The notes beneath the pieces are model-generated. The model did no database searches. It was given only the letters and a program-made list of their open reading frames with translations, and was not told the DNA's origin. Shown here piece after piece: positions 39,430-48,528 of a DNA stretch of 64,000 nucleotides (its first letter is position 1; every line of letters starts with the position of its first letter). The translations under genes and the position numbers were made by a program. The stretch spans positions 186,001 through 250,000 of the forward strand of contig NZ_JAAMQM010000001.1 in NCBI RefSeq assembly GCF_013523055.1, read 5' to 3'. Origin of the DNA: Pseudomonas capeferrum. Lineage in GTDB: Bacteria; Pseudomonadota; Gammaproteobacteria; Pseudomonadales; Pseudomonadaceae.

Positions 39430-39811
39430 CCTGCTGCGCGGCTCGCTATTGCTCGGTGGCGGAGCACTGCTGGCTGGCCTTCCTTTGGCCGGACAAGTCT
39501 TGGCGGGGTCTTCCTCAATGCCGCTGATTACCCTGATCGAAGGCGACGCCAGCGCCGACAGCCTGGTCGCTGCACTGGGCGCTACGCCCGACGAGATCTG
39601 GCGCCTGCCCCCTGGCCAGTGGCTGCAGCCGGACGTTTACGTCGCCCGCCTGAGTGGCCGAACCGGCACCCGGTTGTCCAGTTCGCTGGGGGCCGCCAAC
39701 CATTGCCTGTTACTGGATGCCCTGCGTCTGCAGGGTGCCGAACTGTGCCAAGAACAACGCCTCGTCGCGCCGTCAGGCGTGCCGCGCTATGTCCTGCATG
39801 CCATCCTCTGA
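39416..39811 (+). CDS. Tat-exported protein of unknown function
   Basis: The 131-residue precursor begins MRRRDLLRGSLLLGGGALLA, a twin-arginine signal (RRxDLLRG) cut near VLAGSS. The mature part of about 95 residues (SMPLITLIEGDASADSLVAA, DEIWRLPPGQWLQPDVYVAR) contains two cysteines and no domain I recognise. It overlaps the cytochrome gene by 14 bases and so is part of the flavocytochrome operon. Tat export implies folding in the cytoplasm. A role in moving or maturing the flavoprotein, which lacks its own signal, is a testable guess. Confidence 0.7.
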   Translation: MRRRDLLRGSLLLGGGALLAGLPLAGQVLAGSSSMPLITLIEGDASADSLVAALGATPDEIWRLPPGQWLQPDVYVARLSGRTGTRLSSSLGAANHCLLLDALRLQGAELCQEQRLVAPSGVPRYVLHAIL

Positions 39812-39823
39812 GGAGCCCTACCG

Positions 39824-40267
39824 ATGATCCGCAATCTGTCCATTCCCCTTTGCGCCTTGCTGCTGGGGGTCTGCATCGATGTGCAGGCTGGCACTACCGA
39901 AAACAAGCAGCTGGTGCTCGATTTCACCCACCTCGCCTTCGCGAAAAAACAGCTCCGCCAGGCCTTCGAGCGCTACGTGGCGCCGGACTACATCCAGCAC
40001 AACCCAAACGCTCCGGATGGTGCCGAAGCGGCAACCCAATTCCTCGAAGGCTTTCAGAAACAGTTCCCAAACTCCAGCTACGATATCCAGCGTGTCGCCA
40101 GCGAAGGCAACCTGGTGTTTCTCCACGTCCACGCCCGCACCAGTCCCGAGGATCGCGGCGTAGCCGTGGTCGATATCTTCCGGGTGGAGAGCGGACGGAT
40201 TATCGAGCACTGGGACGTGATTCAGCCCGTACCGGAACAGTCGGTAAGCAAGCATCCGATGTTCTGA
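39824..40267 (+). CDS. Exported SnoaL-like (NTF2-fold) protein
   Basis: The 147-residue precursor has a signal peptide (MIRNLSIPLCALLLGVCIDV, cut after QAG) and a SnoaL/NTF2-like domain: FERYVAPDYIQHNPNAPDGA, later VVDIFRVESGRIIEHWDVI. SnoaL-like proteins can be cyclases or isomerases or bind small molecules. As the last gene of the flavocytochrome operon it may act on the periplasmic product, perhaps the reactive quinone methide. This is inference. Confidence 0.8.
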   Translation: MIRNLSIPLCALLLGVCIDVQAGTTENKQLVLDFTHLAFAKKQLRQAFERYVAPDYIQHNPNAPDGAEAATQFLEGFQKQFPNSSYDIQRVASEGNLVFLHVHARTSPEDRGVAVVDIFRVESGRIIEHWDVIQPVPEQSVSKHPMF

Positions 40268-40277
40268 GCGTCGAAGA

Positions 40278-40306
40278 AAAAGGCGCCGGCATTGCGCCGG
40301 CGCCTT
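40278..40306. terminator. Bidirectional terminator between convergent operons
   Basis: AAGGCGCCGGC and GCCGGCGCCTT pair around an ATT(G) loop. An A-run precedes it and serves as the T-run for the minus strand. It ends both the flavocytochrome operon (+) and the MFS gene (-). Confidence 0.85.
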
Positions 40307-40312
40307 GATCGA

Positions 40313-41488
40313 CTAAGGGCACCTGGCCGGCTGTGATCCGGCCGGCGCGGCGCGCGACCAGACAGGCAGCAGCAATAGACTGCCTCCCCAGGCGATCAGC
40401 AGGATGACCAGGAAGTAACTCCACTGTCCATATGCCAGAGCTGCGAAGAACACTGGCGCCGATAGTGTTGCACCGATACCAGTAATCTGCCCGACCATCC
40501 CGGCGGCCGTACCGGCCATACCCGGATCTGGCAAAGCGCGTGGCAAGAGAGCATAGGTCAGCGCAATAAAGCCCCCCACTGCCAGCTGCTGCAGTATCGC
40601 TCCACCCCATGCCACCGCTAACCACCCCCACGGCACATAGAAGGCAACACCACCAGTCAGCGCGATCACCACCACCAGCACGCCAATCGGCAACCCTGGC
40701 CATCCACGAGTCAGCAACAGGCCGACCAAAAGGCTGCCAGCCACCCCCGATACACTGGCCAACGCCATCATCTGGGCACTACGTGCGAGCTCAATGCCAT
40801 GCGCTTGGCTGAGATAGAGAGCCCCCACCGCGCTGGTGCCGATACCGGCCAGCGCCGACATGCTCAGGCCCAGGCCGAAGCGCAACACCCGAACATTGCG
40901 CAGTACGCCAAAACCACTGCCTGCACCCACGCGCAGGCGCACATCGGGCAGCAATGGCACAGTGAGCGCCAGAACCACCAGCACTCCAGCATGCAGCAGG
41001 AAGCCAGTCTGCCAACCGGCACCGCCAGCAAACGGCGAAACCAGCAGCAAGCCGAGGGCATAGCCGACAGGCATGACGGTTGACCATAGCGTCAACGCCT
41101 GCACCTGGCGGCGTCCCTCAGTGGTGACCATCAGCATCACCTGACCGGCCGTCAGCACCGCAACCAGCGCAATTCCCTCCATCAGCAGGGACAACCGCAA
41201 CAGTCCGAAGCTACCCAGTAGACCGTTGGCGAGACTGCAGGCGGCGAGGCACAGCACACCCACACCAAGCAGTGGACGTGGCCCGATACGGTCGATCAGC
41301 CAGCCCATGGGGATACCGGCAAAGGCCAGTGGCAGCAATTGCCCGGCGATGGCAATACCGACGACCGAACCGGACACCGCGAAGGCACGCCCTATGTCAT
41401 CGGCCAACGGCCCCATCATGCCCAAGGCGGAGGTAGCGGCCAGGCCAAACAGGTAGATCAGCACAATCGAAGACCATCTGCTAGTCAT
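40313..41488 (-). CDS. MFS transporter
   Basis: The 391-residue protein has twelve hydrophobic segments and MFS motif remnants (GWLIDRIGPRPLLGVGVLC between helices 2 and 3). It is an inner-membrane symporter, probably for uptake of an aromatic or acid intermediate. I chose the ATG at 41488, which follows AGGAG and overlaps the end of the SDR gene. The two form an operon. Confidence 0.88.
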   Translation of the reverse strand: MTSRWSSIVLIYLFGLAATSALGMMGPLADDIGRAFAVSGSVVGIAIAGQLLPLAFAGIPMGWLIDRIGPRPLLGVGVLCLAACSLANGLLGSFGLLRLSLLMEGIALVAVLTAGQVMLMVTTEGRRQVQALTLWSTVMPVGYALGLLLVSPFAGGAGWQTGFLLHAGVLVVLALTVPLLPDVRLRVGAGSGFGVLRNVRVLRFGLGLSMSALAGIGTSAVGALYLSQAHGIELARSAQMMALASVSGVAGSLLVGLLLTRGWPGLPIGVLVVVIALTGGVAFYVPWGWLAVAWGGAILQQLAVGGFIALTYALLPRALPDPGMAGTAAGMVGQITGIGATLSAPVFFAALAYGQWSYFLVILLIAWGGSLLLLPVWSRAAPAGSQPARCP

Positions 41489-42317
41489 GCTGTGCTCCTG
41501 AGTCGGCAGGGCCAAGCAGTGCGCCACCGTCGATGACGATCTCGCTGCCGGTGATGAAGGACGATGCATCAGATGCGAGCAGCAAGGCCAGACCCTTGAT
41601 CTCGTCCGGTTCGGCGATGCGCTGCTGAGGGTTGGACGCCTCCAGAATGCGGCGAACTTCAGGGACCCGTACATGGCCGCCGGCGATGTTAGTGGCGAAT
41701 GAACCCGGCGCAATGGCGTTGACCTGGATGTTGTAGCGCGCAAGCTCCAGGGCAGCCTGGCGCATCAGGTGCGAGGCAGCGGCCTTGGCCGCGAAGTAGG
41801 ACGTACCCACCCCACCGACATTGCAGAAGCTGGCGATCGAGGTGGTCACGACGATCTTGCCGCTGCCTACCGGCTTCATATGCCGCGCGGCCTCCTGCAG
41901 GGTATGCAGCACTCCGCCCAGGTTGATGCCCAGATACTTCCGCCAATGCTCTTCCGTGATGTTCTCCAGCGCCCCCTCGACACTACGGCTGCCGTCACGC
42001 GCGATGAAGCCCTCGCCGACGTCCACCCCCGCGTTGGCGAACACCACATCGATCCCTCCCTCGCGTCCTGCGACGGTATCGAAGGCTGCCGCCAGCGAAA
42101 CCCGCGAGCTGACGTCAACGACCTCACCGGACACCGCCAGGTCACGTACGCGCAGTCGCGCCACCGCCTCCTCGAGGCGGGCAGTGTCGATGTCCATCAA
42201 CACCACCCGCGCACCGTTCTCCGCCATTGCCTCGCCACAGGCCAGACCGATTCCGCTGGCCCCACCGGTGACCACGCAAACCTTATTTCTTACATCGAAC
42301 AATTGCGTAGTATTCAT
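41481..42317 (-). CDS. Short-chain dehydrogenase/reductase
   Basis: The 278-residue enzyme has the NAD(P) motif TGGASGIGLA near residue 18, NAG in VVFANAGVDV, and the catalytic set Ser (TTSIASF), YFAAK and then SPGxF-like APGSFATN. An Asp after the second strand (LMDIDTARL) favours NAD+. It could oxidise the benzylic alcohol made by the flavocytochrome to the ketone. The second ATG (42317) is preferred because GAGGG is 6 bases before it. An island repeat lies 62 bases upstream. Confidence 0.88.
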   Translation of the reverse strand: MNTTQLFDVRNKVCVVTGGASGIGLACGEAMAENGARVVLMDIDTARLEEAVARLRVRDLAVSGEVVDVSSRVSLAAAFDTVAGREGGIDVVFANAGVDVGEGFIARDGSRSVEGALENITEEHWRKYLGINLGGVLHTLQEAARHMKPVGSGKIVVTTSIASFCNVGGVGTSYFAAKAAASHLMRQAALELARYNIQVNAIAPGSFATNIAGGHVRVPEVRRILEASNPQQRIAEPDEIKGLALLLASDASSFITGSEIVIDGGALLGPADSGAQHD

Positions 42318-42378
42318 CGCCATCCCTCATTGTTGTTATGGAGGTAGGGCAGCAAAACGTGGGGTGGACAGGAAATCA

Positions 42379-42394
42379 CCTATCTATCGGAGGC
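42379..42394. promoter_or_regulatory. Island inverted repeat, site 3 (leftward SDR promoter)
   Basis: CACCTATC half site followed by TATC and a degenerate GGAGGC. It lies 62 bases before the SDR start, the same distance as the equivalent sites at 46337 and 53428. Confidence 0.5.
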
Positions 42395-42451
42395 CGACGA
42401 TGTAGCCGGCGATGTCGATCATGGCCTCGGCATCTCGGGCATACCGCTACA

Positions 42452-42467
42452 GCTATCCAACGATAGG
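42452..42467. promoter_or_regulatory. Island inverted repeat, site 4 (rightward hydrolase promoter)
   Basis: GCTATCCAACGATAGG followed by TG. It ends 81 bases before the hydrolase start codon. Confidence 0.7.
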
Positions 42468-42547
42468 TGCCCTGCCGTAACGCCGGGAACAAGCTTTTGG
42501 CTCGCAAAGGTGCGCCGCACCCGCTGACACAACCCCAGGAGCCAACA

Positions 42548-43351
42548 ATGTCCAATAACAGCTTCGGTGACTCCCGAGTCGATCACTCCGGTTTCGAGCG
42601 TCATGAGTACTTGATCGATGGATGCCAAACCGTGGTTTACAGTGCAGGAGAAGGTCAGCCACTGGTATTTCTTCACGGAGGCGGCACCTGGCATGGCATC
42701 GATTTCGCCTCTACCTGGACCGACCGTTTCCGGGTGATTCTGCCTTATCACCCAGGCTTCGGGCAGTCCGCGGACAATCCCGACATCGATAGCCTTCAAG
42801 ACTATATCCAGCACTATCAGGAGCTGTTCGAGGTCATGGGCCTGGAGCATTTCAACCTGGTGGGCTTCTCGCTCGGCGGGCGGATGGCAGCCGAGTATGC
42901 GATACAACACGGCCATCAGATCGACAAGCTGGTGCTCATCGCTCCGGCCGGCCTGGACGTCAAGGAACACCCGCAACCGGACTTCATGGTCATCCCGCCT
43001 GAGGAAATCCCCTCCTACCTGGTGCATGACCTGGCCACCCTGCAGCCCTTCCTGCCCAGCGGCCCGGACGTTGAGTTCGGCGCTATGCGCATGCGCGAAG
43101 GCACTTCAGTGGCGCGCATCTCCCGCGAGGGCGTGATGACCAATCCCAAGCTACCGCACTGGCTGCACCGCATCCGCATGCCGACCTTGCTGCTGTGGGG
43201 TGCCGAGGATCGCATCGTGCCGCCCGGCCAGGCCGAGCACTGGCATCGCCTGCTCCCTCAGGCGAAGGTGGAGCTGTTCCCCGATGCCGGCCACCTGGTG
43301 CTAGACGAATCGGCCGAAGCACGCGCCGCGGTCGCCGACTTCCTCGCTTGA
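42548..43351 (+). CDS. Alpha/beta hydrolase of the ring-cleavage-product type
   Basis: The 267-residue enzyme has the oxyanion region FLHGGGTWHG, nucleophile Ser108 (VGFSLGG), Asp221 (WGAEDRIVP) and His249 (DAGHLV), the triad of BphD/MhpC-like C-C or ester hydrolases. In this island the dioxygenase is of the hydroquinone type. A methoxy-substituted hydroquinone cleaved next to the methoxy group would give a methyl ester, which such a hydrolase could open to maleylacetate. C-C bond hydrolysis of an acyl ring product is the alternative. An island repeat lies 81 bases upstream. Confidence 0.88.
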   Translation: MSNNSFGDSRVDHSGFERHEYLIDGCQTVVYSAGEGQPLVFLHGGGTWHGIDFASTWTDRFRVILPYHPGFGQSADNPDIDSLQDYIQHYQELFEVMGLEHFNLVGFSLGGRMAAEYAIQHGHQIDKLVLIAPAGLDVKEHPQPDFMVIPPEEIPSYLVHDLATLQPFLPSGPDVEFGAMRMREGTSVARISREGVMTNPKLPHWLHRIRMPTLLLWGAEDRIVPPGQAEHWHRLLPQAKVELFPDAGHLVLDESAEARAAVADFLA

Positions 43352-43505
43352 CAACATCGATGCACCCTACGCCAAGGTCTTCGCCAGGGCTCATGCAACA
43401 GCTGACGCTCATGCGAAGACCGTCGACAAGCGCACGCCGATAGACGTGTCGCAAGCGAAGTCCGGCGTAATGGAACTGGATATCCAGGCCCGAATGGAGT
43501 GCGGA

Positions 43506-44678
43506 TTACAGCGCCCCGCTGCGCTCCAGACCGTCGATCTCGGCCTCAGTGAACCCCCAGTCAGACAATCCCTCGCGATTGTGCTCGCCACTGGCGGGCG
43601 GTGGGCCCTGGATGGCCCCTGGCGTCTTGGAGAAGCGCGGTGCCGGTGCAGGCTGCAGGAAGCCATCGCGCTCGACGAAAGTACCTCGAGCCCGGTTATG
43701 TGGATGGTGCGGCGCCTCCTCTAGGCTGAGCACCGGGGCGAAACAGACGTCCGTCCCCTCTAGCAACGCACACCACTGCTCACGACTGCGCTGGCGGAAT
43801 AGCCCGGCCAGACGCTCCTGCAGATCCGGCCAGGCGCGACGGTCCATCTGCGCGCAGAAGTCCGGATCGTCCAGACCAAGGCGGCCCAGCAACTGCGCAT
43901 AGAAAGCAGGCTCGATCGACGCGATCGCTATGTGCCTACCGTCGGCGCACGCATAGGTGTTGTAGAAATGCGCGCCGCCATCGATCACATTGCCCGCCCG
44001 GCGATCCAGCCAGGTACCGTGATTGACTGCGGAATCCTCTGCCGGCGGCCGCTCGCGACCACGGGCCAAATGTCCGTAGATCATGCCAAGCAGCGAGGCG
44101 GAACCATCGACCATGGCGCAATCCACCACCTGTCCGTCACCACCGGCACGCACATGCAGCAACGCGGCGAGCACGCCCATGGCCAGGTACAGCGCGCCAC
44201 CACCGAAATCGCCGACCAGGTTGAGTGGAATGGCTGGCCTCTTGGCTCCGCCGATGGCATGCAATACACCGGACAAAGCGATGTAATTGAGATCATGGCC
44301 GGCCACCTGGGCCAACGGGCCGTCCTGCCCCCATCCGGTCATACGCCCATAGATAAGTTGCGGGTTGGCAGCCAGGACCGGCTCAGGCCCGAGCCCCAGG
44401 CGCTCCATCACGCCAGGGCGAAAACCCTCCAGCAGCACGTCCGCGTTGCCTGCCAGGCGCAAGGCCGTCTTGTGCCCTTGCGCGCACTTGAGGTCGAGCG
44501 CCACCGAGCGGCGGCCACGCGACTCGACACAGAAGCGGTCGTAGTCAGGGCCGCCCTTGCGGTCGATCCGCAGCACCTGCGCTCCCAGGTCGGCCAGCAG
44601 CATGGCGCAGAATGGCGCCGGCCCCATGCCGGCAAACTCCAGGATCTTGACCCCGCTTAGCGGGCCCTGCGCCTTCAT
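43506..44678 (-). CDS. Alpha-methylacyl-CoA racemase-like (CaiB/BaiF family III)
   Basis: The 390-residue protein has the AMACR pattern: [20 protein letters not shown] near the N-terminus, His128 in [12 protein letters not shown], Asp157 in [14 protein letters not shown] and Glu256 in [11 protein letters not shown]. By family alignment from memory these are the three catalytic residues of the mycobacterial racemase. Racemases prepare 2-methyl-branched acyl-CoA for beta-oxidation. CoA transferase activity of the wider family is the alternative. It is coupled to the ligase gene (ATGA overlap), so the ligase probably makes its substrate. Confidence 0.82.
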   Translation of the reverse strand: MKAQGPLSGVKILEFAGMGPAPFCAMLLADLGAQVLRIDRKGGPDYDRFCVESRGRRSVALDLKCAQGHKTALRLAGNADVLLEGFRPGVMERLGLGPEPVLAANPQLIYGRMTGWGQDGPLAQVAGHDLNYIALSGVLHAIGGAKRPAIPLNLVGDFGGGALYLAMGVLAALLHVRAGGDGQVVDCAMVDGSASLLGMIYGHLARGRERPPAEDSAVNHGTWLDRRAGNVIDGGAHFYNTYACADGRHIAIASIEPAFYAQLLGRLGLDDPDFCAQMDRRAWPDLQERLAGLFRQRSREQWCALLEGTDVCFAPVLSLEEAPHHPHNRARGTFVERDGFLQPAPAPRFSKTPGAIQGPPPASGEHNREGLSDWGFTEAEIDGLERSGAL

Positions 44679-46279
44679 GGCCGAGCTCCCAGGCGCACAC
44701 GCTTAACCTGCACGCCGACCTGTTCACGATCCCAGGTATCGAGGGTCACCCCCTGAGCGCGCAACTCATGCTTGAGCACCTTGAGGGTCGGCGTCTTGGG
44801 CAGCGCCGGCAGGATGCGCAGATAGCGTGGCACCATGAAGTCGGCCAGGCGCGGACGCAAGAAGTCGATCAGTTGTTCCGGTGCCAGCTCCTGCCCCGGA
44901 GCCAGCGCCAGAACGGCAAGCACTTCGTCCTCGGCAATCTCGCTGGGGACACCGACCACCGCCACTTCGCGTACCGCCGGATGAGCCAGGATCGCGCTTT
45001 CCACTTCGAACGAGGAAATGTTCTCGCCACGTCTGCGCAGTGCGTCCTTGAGACGATCAACGAAGTAGTAGTTGCCATCATCGTCACGACGGAAAGCGTC
45101 GCCAGTATGGAACCAGCCGTTGCGCCAGGCCTCGGCGGTGGCGACCGGGTTGTTCAGGTAGCCGTGACTAAACTGCCATGGCTGGGCGCTACGCAGGATC
45201 AGTTCGCCCACCTGGCCTGGCGCCAGCTCGAAGTCATATTCATCGACGATGCGCAACTCGACGCCCTCGCGCGCCCGGCCGCAGGTACCGGGCTGGACCG
45301 GGTTGGCCTCGCTGAACAAGGGCATGCACAGCTCGGTCATGTTGTATTCGGTGTAAACCTCCACACCGAAGCGCTCGGCGAAGACTGCAGCAGCCTCGTC
45401 GAGCGGCGCCACCAGCACACTGCGCAAGCTATGCCGGCGATCCTCAGGAGCTGGCGGCTGCTTGAGCAGGAACGGCAGCATCACTCCGAGCAGGCCGGTG
45501 CTGGTCACTCCGAAATCCCGCACCAGGGGCCAGAAGCGACTGACACTGAACGACTCCGCCAGCAGCAGCGAGCCCCCTGTCAGCAATGCGCAGTAGTAGC
45601 CAAGCACACCACCGACATGGAACAACGGCAAGCTGACCAGACTGCGATCGCTCGCGGCGAGATGACGGAATGCCGTGGCGGTGTTCCATAGGTGCAGATA
45701 GGAGGACAGCACTCCCTTGGACGGCCCGGTCGTGCCCGACGTATAGATCACCACGGCAGTTTCCCAGGGCTGGATCGGCTTGTGCAGGGGCGCTGGCCCT
45801 CCCTTGACATGCAAGTGCGCCTCATCGAGCAACTGCAGGCCGGACAAGACCGGGGGAGCTGCACCAAACACCACTACTTGGCGCAGCTCGGCGTGTTCCA
45901 GACCGACAAGCCGCTCAATCAGGCGAGCATCTGCGAGCATCAGACGAGCGCTGGTGTTGCACAGTACATGCTCAAGTAACGCGCCACGGTAGGCGGTATT
46001 GATCGGCACGGCCACCGCGCCCAGATAGTGAATGGCAAGCATCGCGCGCAGGGCTTCAGCGCTGTTTCCCAGCCAGACCAGCACTAGCTCGCCAGGGGCA
46101 ACGCCAAGGCATTGCAGGCCAGCGGCATAGCCTTGCACTTCGGCCAGGGTCTGGGCATAGCTCCACTGCCGGCCATCCTCAAACAAGGCGAAGGGGCGTT
46201 CGGGCACCTGCGCAGCGTGCTGCAGTAGCAGATCGCGTACCACGCAGGTCGGGAGTTGCGCATGTATCGATTCATTCAT
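44675..46279 (-). CDS. Acyl-CoA synthetase (AMP-forming), CaiC-like
   Basis: The 534-residue enzyme has the AMP-binding P-loop [15 protein letters not shown], the adenylate motif [23 protein letters not shown] and the hinge [20 protein letters not shown]. The catalytic Lys is in [13 protein letters not shown]. It activates a carboxylic acid to its CoA thioester. With the racemase downstream and MmgE/PrpD further right, it should start breakdown of the aliphatic part of the substrate. An island repeat lies 58 bases before its ATG. Confidence 0.9.
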   Translation of the reverse strand: MNESIHAQLPTCVVRDLLLQHAAQVPERPFALFEDGRQWSYAQTLAEVQGYAAGLQCLGVAPGELVLVWLGNSAEALRAMLAIHYLGAVAVPINTAYRGALLEHVLCNTSARLMLADARLIERLVGLEHAELRQVVVFGAAPPVLSGLQLLDEAHLHVKGGPAPLHKPIQPWETAVVIYTSGTTGPSKGVLSSYLHLWNTATAFRHLAASDRSLVSLPLFHVGGVLGYYCALLTGGSLLLAESFSVSRFWPLVRDFGVTSTGLLGVMLPFLLKQPPAPEDRRHSLRSVLVAPLDEAAAVFAERFGVEVYTEYNMTELCMPLFSEANPVQPGTCGRAREGVELRIVDEYDFELAPGQVGELILRSAQPWQFSHGYLNNPVATAEAWRNGWFHTGDAFRRDDDGNYYFVDRLKDALRRRGENISSFEVESAILAHPAVREVAVVGVPSEIAEDEVLAVLALAPGQELAPEQLIDFLRPRLADFMVPRYLRILPALPKTPTLKVLKHELRAQGVTLDTWDREQVGVQVKRVRLGARP

Positions 46280-46336
46280 TGTTCTTATCTCGACGGGATT
46301 TTACGCCATCCTTGCCTGCCCCCCAACGGCCACTCA

Positions 46337-46352
46337 CCTATCCCTCGATAGG
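46337..46352. promoter_or_regulatory. Island inverted repeat, site 5 (leftward ligase promoter)
   Basis: CCTATCCCTCGATAGG, preceded by CA. Perfect CCTATC/GATAGG arms, 58 bases from the ligase start codon. Confidence 0.75.
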
Positions 46353-46362
46353 GTCCCGCTCC

Positions 46363-46378
46363 ACTATCTTTCGGCAGG
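46363..46378. promoter_or_regulatory. Island inverted repeat, site 6 (rightward maleylacetate reductase promoter)
   Basis: ACTATCTTTCGGCAGG followed by TG. The variant right arm GGCAGG is shared word for word with the site at 53462. It ends 84 bases before the start codon. Confidence 0.7.
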
Positions 46379-46461
46379 TGATTGACCCTGCTTCCTGACA
46401 CAACCTGATAACACGACAAAGTGCTTGAGCAACACACCAGTAGCGGGAGAACCAACGCGCC

Positions 46462-47517
46462 ATGCAGCCTTTCATCTACAACGCCTTGCCCTCACGGGTC
46501 ATTTTCGGGTTTGGGACCCTCATCCAAGTCGCCGAGGAAATCCGCACGCTCGGCTGTTCGCGCGCCCTGGTGCTGACTACCCCGCAGCAACGCGCTGCCG
46601 GAGAACAGTTGGTCGCCCAGTTGGGCGAGCTGGCCGTCGGCCTCTATGACAACGCCACCATGCACACCCCGGTGGAGGTCACCCGCGACGCCCTCGGCGT
46701 GGTCGAGCAAACCCGCGCCGATTGCGTCGTCGCGCTTGGTGGTGGCTCGACCATCGGCCTGGGCAAGGCCATCGCTCTGAATACCGACCTGCCGCAGATC
46801 GTCATTCCCACGACCTATGCAGGCTCCGAAGCGACACCGATCATCGGTCAGACCGAAAATGGCCTGAAGACCACCCAACGCACCCTCAAGGTGCTGCCGG
46901 AGGTGATCATCTACGACGTCGATCTGACCTTGAGCCTACCGACGCAAATGACCGTCACCAGTGGCCTGAACGCCATCGCTCACGCCGTCGAGGCGCTCTA
47001 CGCGAAAGACGCTAATCCACTGATCTCTATGCTCGCCGAGCAGGGCATCGCCGCCATCGGCCGGGCGCTGCCCCGTATCCACGCCAACCCGAACGACAGC
47101 GAGGCGCGCTCCGACGCCCTGTTCGGCGCCTGGGCCTGCGGCACCTGCCTGGGCGCTGTTGGCATGTCGATCCATCACAAGCTGTGCCACACCCTGGGTG
47201 GTAGCTTCGACCTGCCCCATGCCGAGACTCATACCGTGGTGCTACCACATGCCGCCGCTTACAACGCCGGCGCAGCGCCCGAGGCGATGGCGCGCATCGC
47301 CCGCGCCCTGGGCGTGGACGATGCGCCGCGCGGGCTGTTCGACCTGGCCGCCAAGCATGGCGCACCGACTAACCTGGCGCAAATCGGCATGCGCGAAGCT
47401 GACGTGCCACGCGCCGTGGAGATCGCCTGCGCCTCGCCCTACTGGAATCCTCGCCCCATCGAGCCGGCAGCTATCGGCGAACTGCTCGACAACGCCTTCA
47501 ACGGCAACCGTCCGTAA
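46462..47517 (+). CDS. Maleylacetate reductase
   Basis: The 351-residue enzyme is an iron-type alcohol dehydrogenase fold of the maleylacetate reductase group: VALGGGSTIGLGKAIALNTD (nucleotide binding), IVIPTTYAGSEATPIIGQTE (diagnostic for the group), SIHHKLCHTLGGSFDLPHAE (metal or substrate histidines). It reduces maleylacetate to 3-oxoadipate with NAD(P)H. It is first in an operon with the dioxygenase, esterase, CoA-transferase pair and thiolase, which together complete hydroquinone breakdown. Confidence 0.93.
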   Translation: MQPFIYNALPSRVIFGFGTLIQVAEEIRTLGCSRALVLTTPQQRAAGEQLVAQLGELAVGLYDNATMHTPVEVTRDALGVVEQTRADCVVALGGGSTIGLGKAIALNTDLPQIVIPTTYAGSEATPIIGQTENGLKTTQRTLKVLPEVIIYDVDLTLSLPTQMTVTSGLNAIAHAVEALYAKDANPLISMLAEQGIAAIGRALPRIHANPNDSEARSDALFGAWACGTCLGAVGMSIHHKLCHTLGGSFDLPHAETHTVVLPHAAAYNAGAAPEAMARIARALGVDDAPRGLFDLAAKHGAPTNLAQIGMREADVPRAVEIACASPYWNPRPIEPAAIGELLDNAFNGNRP

Positions 47518-47560
47518 CCACGGCACCTCGTTCACAAACCTCGAACAACAGGAGAACGTC

Positions 47561-48517
47561 ATGGAACTCAACCCCCACATCCTGCGTCACCATCACATCA
47601 CCCTTAACGTTGGAGGTGCCCAGGAAGACTATGACTTCCACACCAAGGTGCTCGGCCTGAAGAGCGTCAAGAAGACCGGCCTGTATGATGGCAACGATCC
47701 CATCTACCACTTCTACTACGGCAACGACACGGGCGAAGAAAGCACCCTGGTGACCTGCTTTCCAATGCGCCAATCGGGTCGCAAGGGGCGCGCCGGCAGT
47801 GGCCAGATCAAGACCCTGGCGCTCTCTGTGCCAGTCTCCTCGCTGGCCTTTTGGGCCAAACATCTGGAGAACCACGGCTTCAAGCCAAAATTCCAGGAGC
47901 GCTTCGGTGAGAAGCTGCTGCACTTCGCCCATCCGTGTGGTATCTGCTACGAGCTGGTGGGTATCGCCGATGACGACCGCACTCCTTACTCCAATGGCGT
48001 GATCCCCTCTGAATTCGGCATTCGCGGCACTCATGGCATCACCGTATCGGCGCGTGACCTGGAGAACTCCGCCGAGTTCATGCACTACGGGTGGAGCGGC
48101 AAGCAGCGAGACAACGACGGCGCCTTCACCCGCTACGAAGTAGGTAACGGCGGCTCCGGCACCATAATCGACTTCCAACTCGAACCGAACCTGCCGCAGG
48201 GATCCTGGGCCTATGGCGAAGGTACCGTGCATCACTGTGCGTTCGAGGTCACCGACCTGGAGATCCAGAAGAGCGTCAAACTGCACCTGGAAGGATTGGG
48301 CTACACCGACGTATCGGATCGCAAGGACCGCGGCTACTTCGACTCGGTCTACGTACGCACGCCGTCCGGCGCCCTGTTCGAGGCCGCCGTCTCCAAGCCC
48401 GAGGGCTTCCTGATCGATGAGGCCTTCGAGGATCTCGGTAAGACCATCCAGATCCCACCGCAATTGGGCCCGCGAGCGCAGGAAATCGCCGCCTATCTCG
48501 AACCGCTGAAATACTGA
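47561..48517 (+). CDS. Hydroquinone-type ring-cleavage dioxygenase (PcpA/LinE/MhqO family)
   Basis: The 318-residue protein is a two-module vicinal-oxygen-chelate extradiol enzyme. The segments LRHHHITLNV, KKTGLYDGNDPIYHFYYGND and TCFPMRQSGRKGRAGSGQ match the PcpA/LinE group rather than catechol dioxygenases, as do EGTVHHCAFEVTDLEI and RGYFDSVYVRTPSGALFEA. By family spacing the Fe(II) ligands are His12, His225 and Glu274. These enzymes open p-hydroquinones between C1 and C2. AGGAG precedes the ATG. A 2,3-dihydroxybiphenyl label, which superficial domain hits may give, is less likely. Confidence 0.88.
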   Translation: MELNPHILRHHHITLNVGGAQEDYDFHTKVLGLKSVKKTGLYDGNDPIYHFYYGNDTGEESTLVTCFPMRQSGRKGRAGSGQIKTLALSVPVSSLAFWAKHLENHGFKPKFQERFGEKLLHFAHPCGICYELVGIADDDRTPYSNGVIPSEFGIRGTHGITVSARDLENSAEFMHYGWSGKQRDNDGAFTRYEVGNGGSGTIIDFQLEPNLPQGSWAYGEGTVHHCAFEVTDLEIQKSVKLHLEGLGYTDVSDRKDRGYFDSVYVRTPSGALFEAAVSKPEGFLIDEAFEDLGKTIQIPPQLGPRAQEIAAYLEPLKY

Positions 48518-48528
48518 GGGCGCGCAGG

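Noticed and set aside
47561..48517. 2,3-dihydroxybiphenyl or catechol 2,3-dioxygenase annotation
   Set aside because: The segments KKTGLYDG..PIYHFYYGN and RQSGRKGRAGSGQ are of the PcpA/LinE hydroquinone group, and the operon has maleylacetate reductase rather than a hydratase-aldolase pair.
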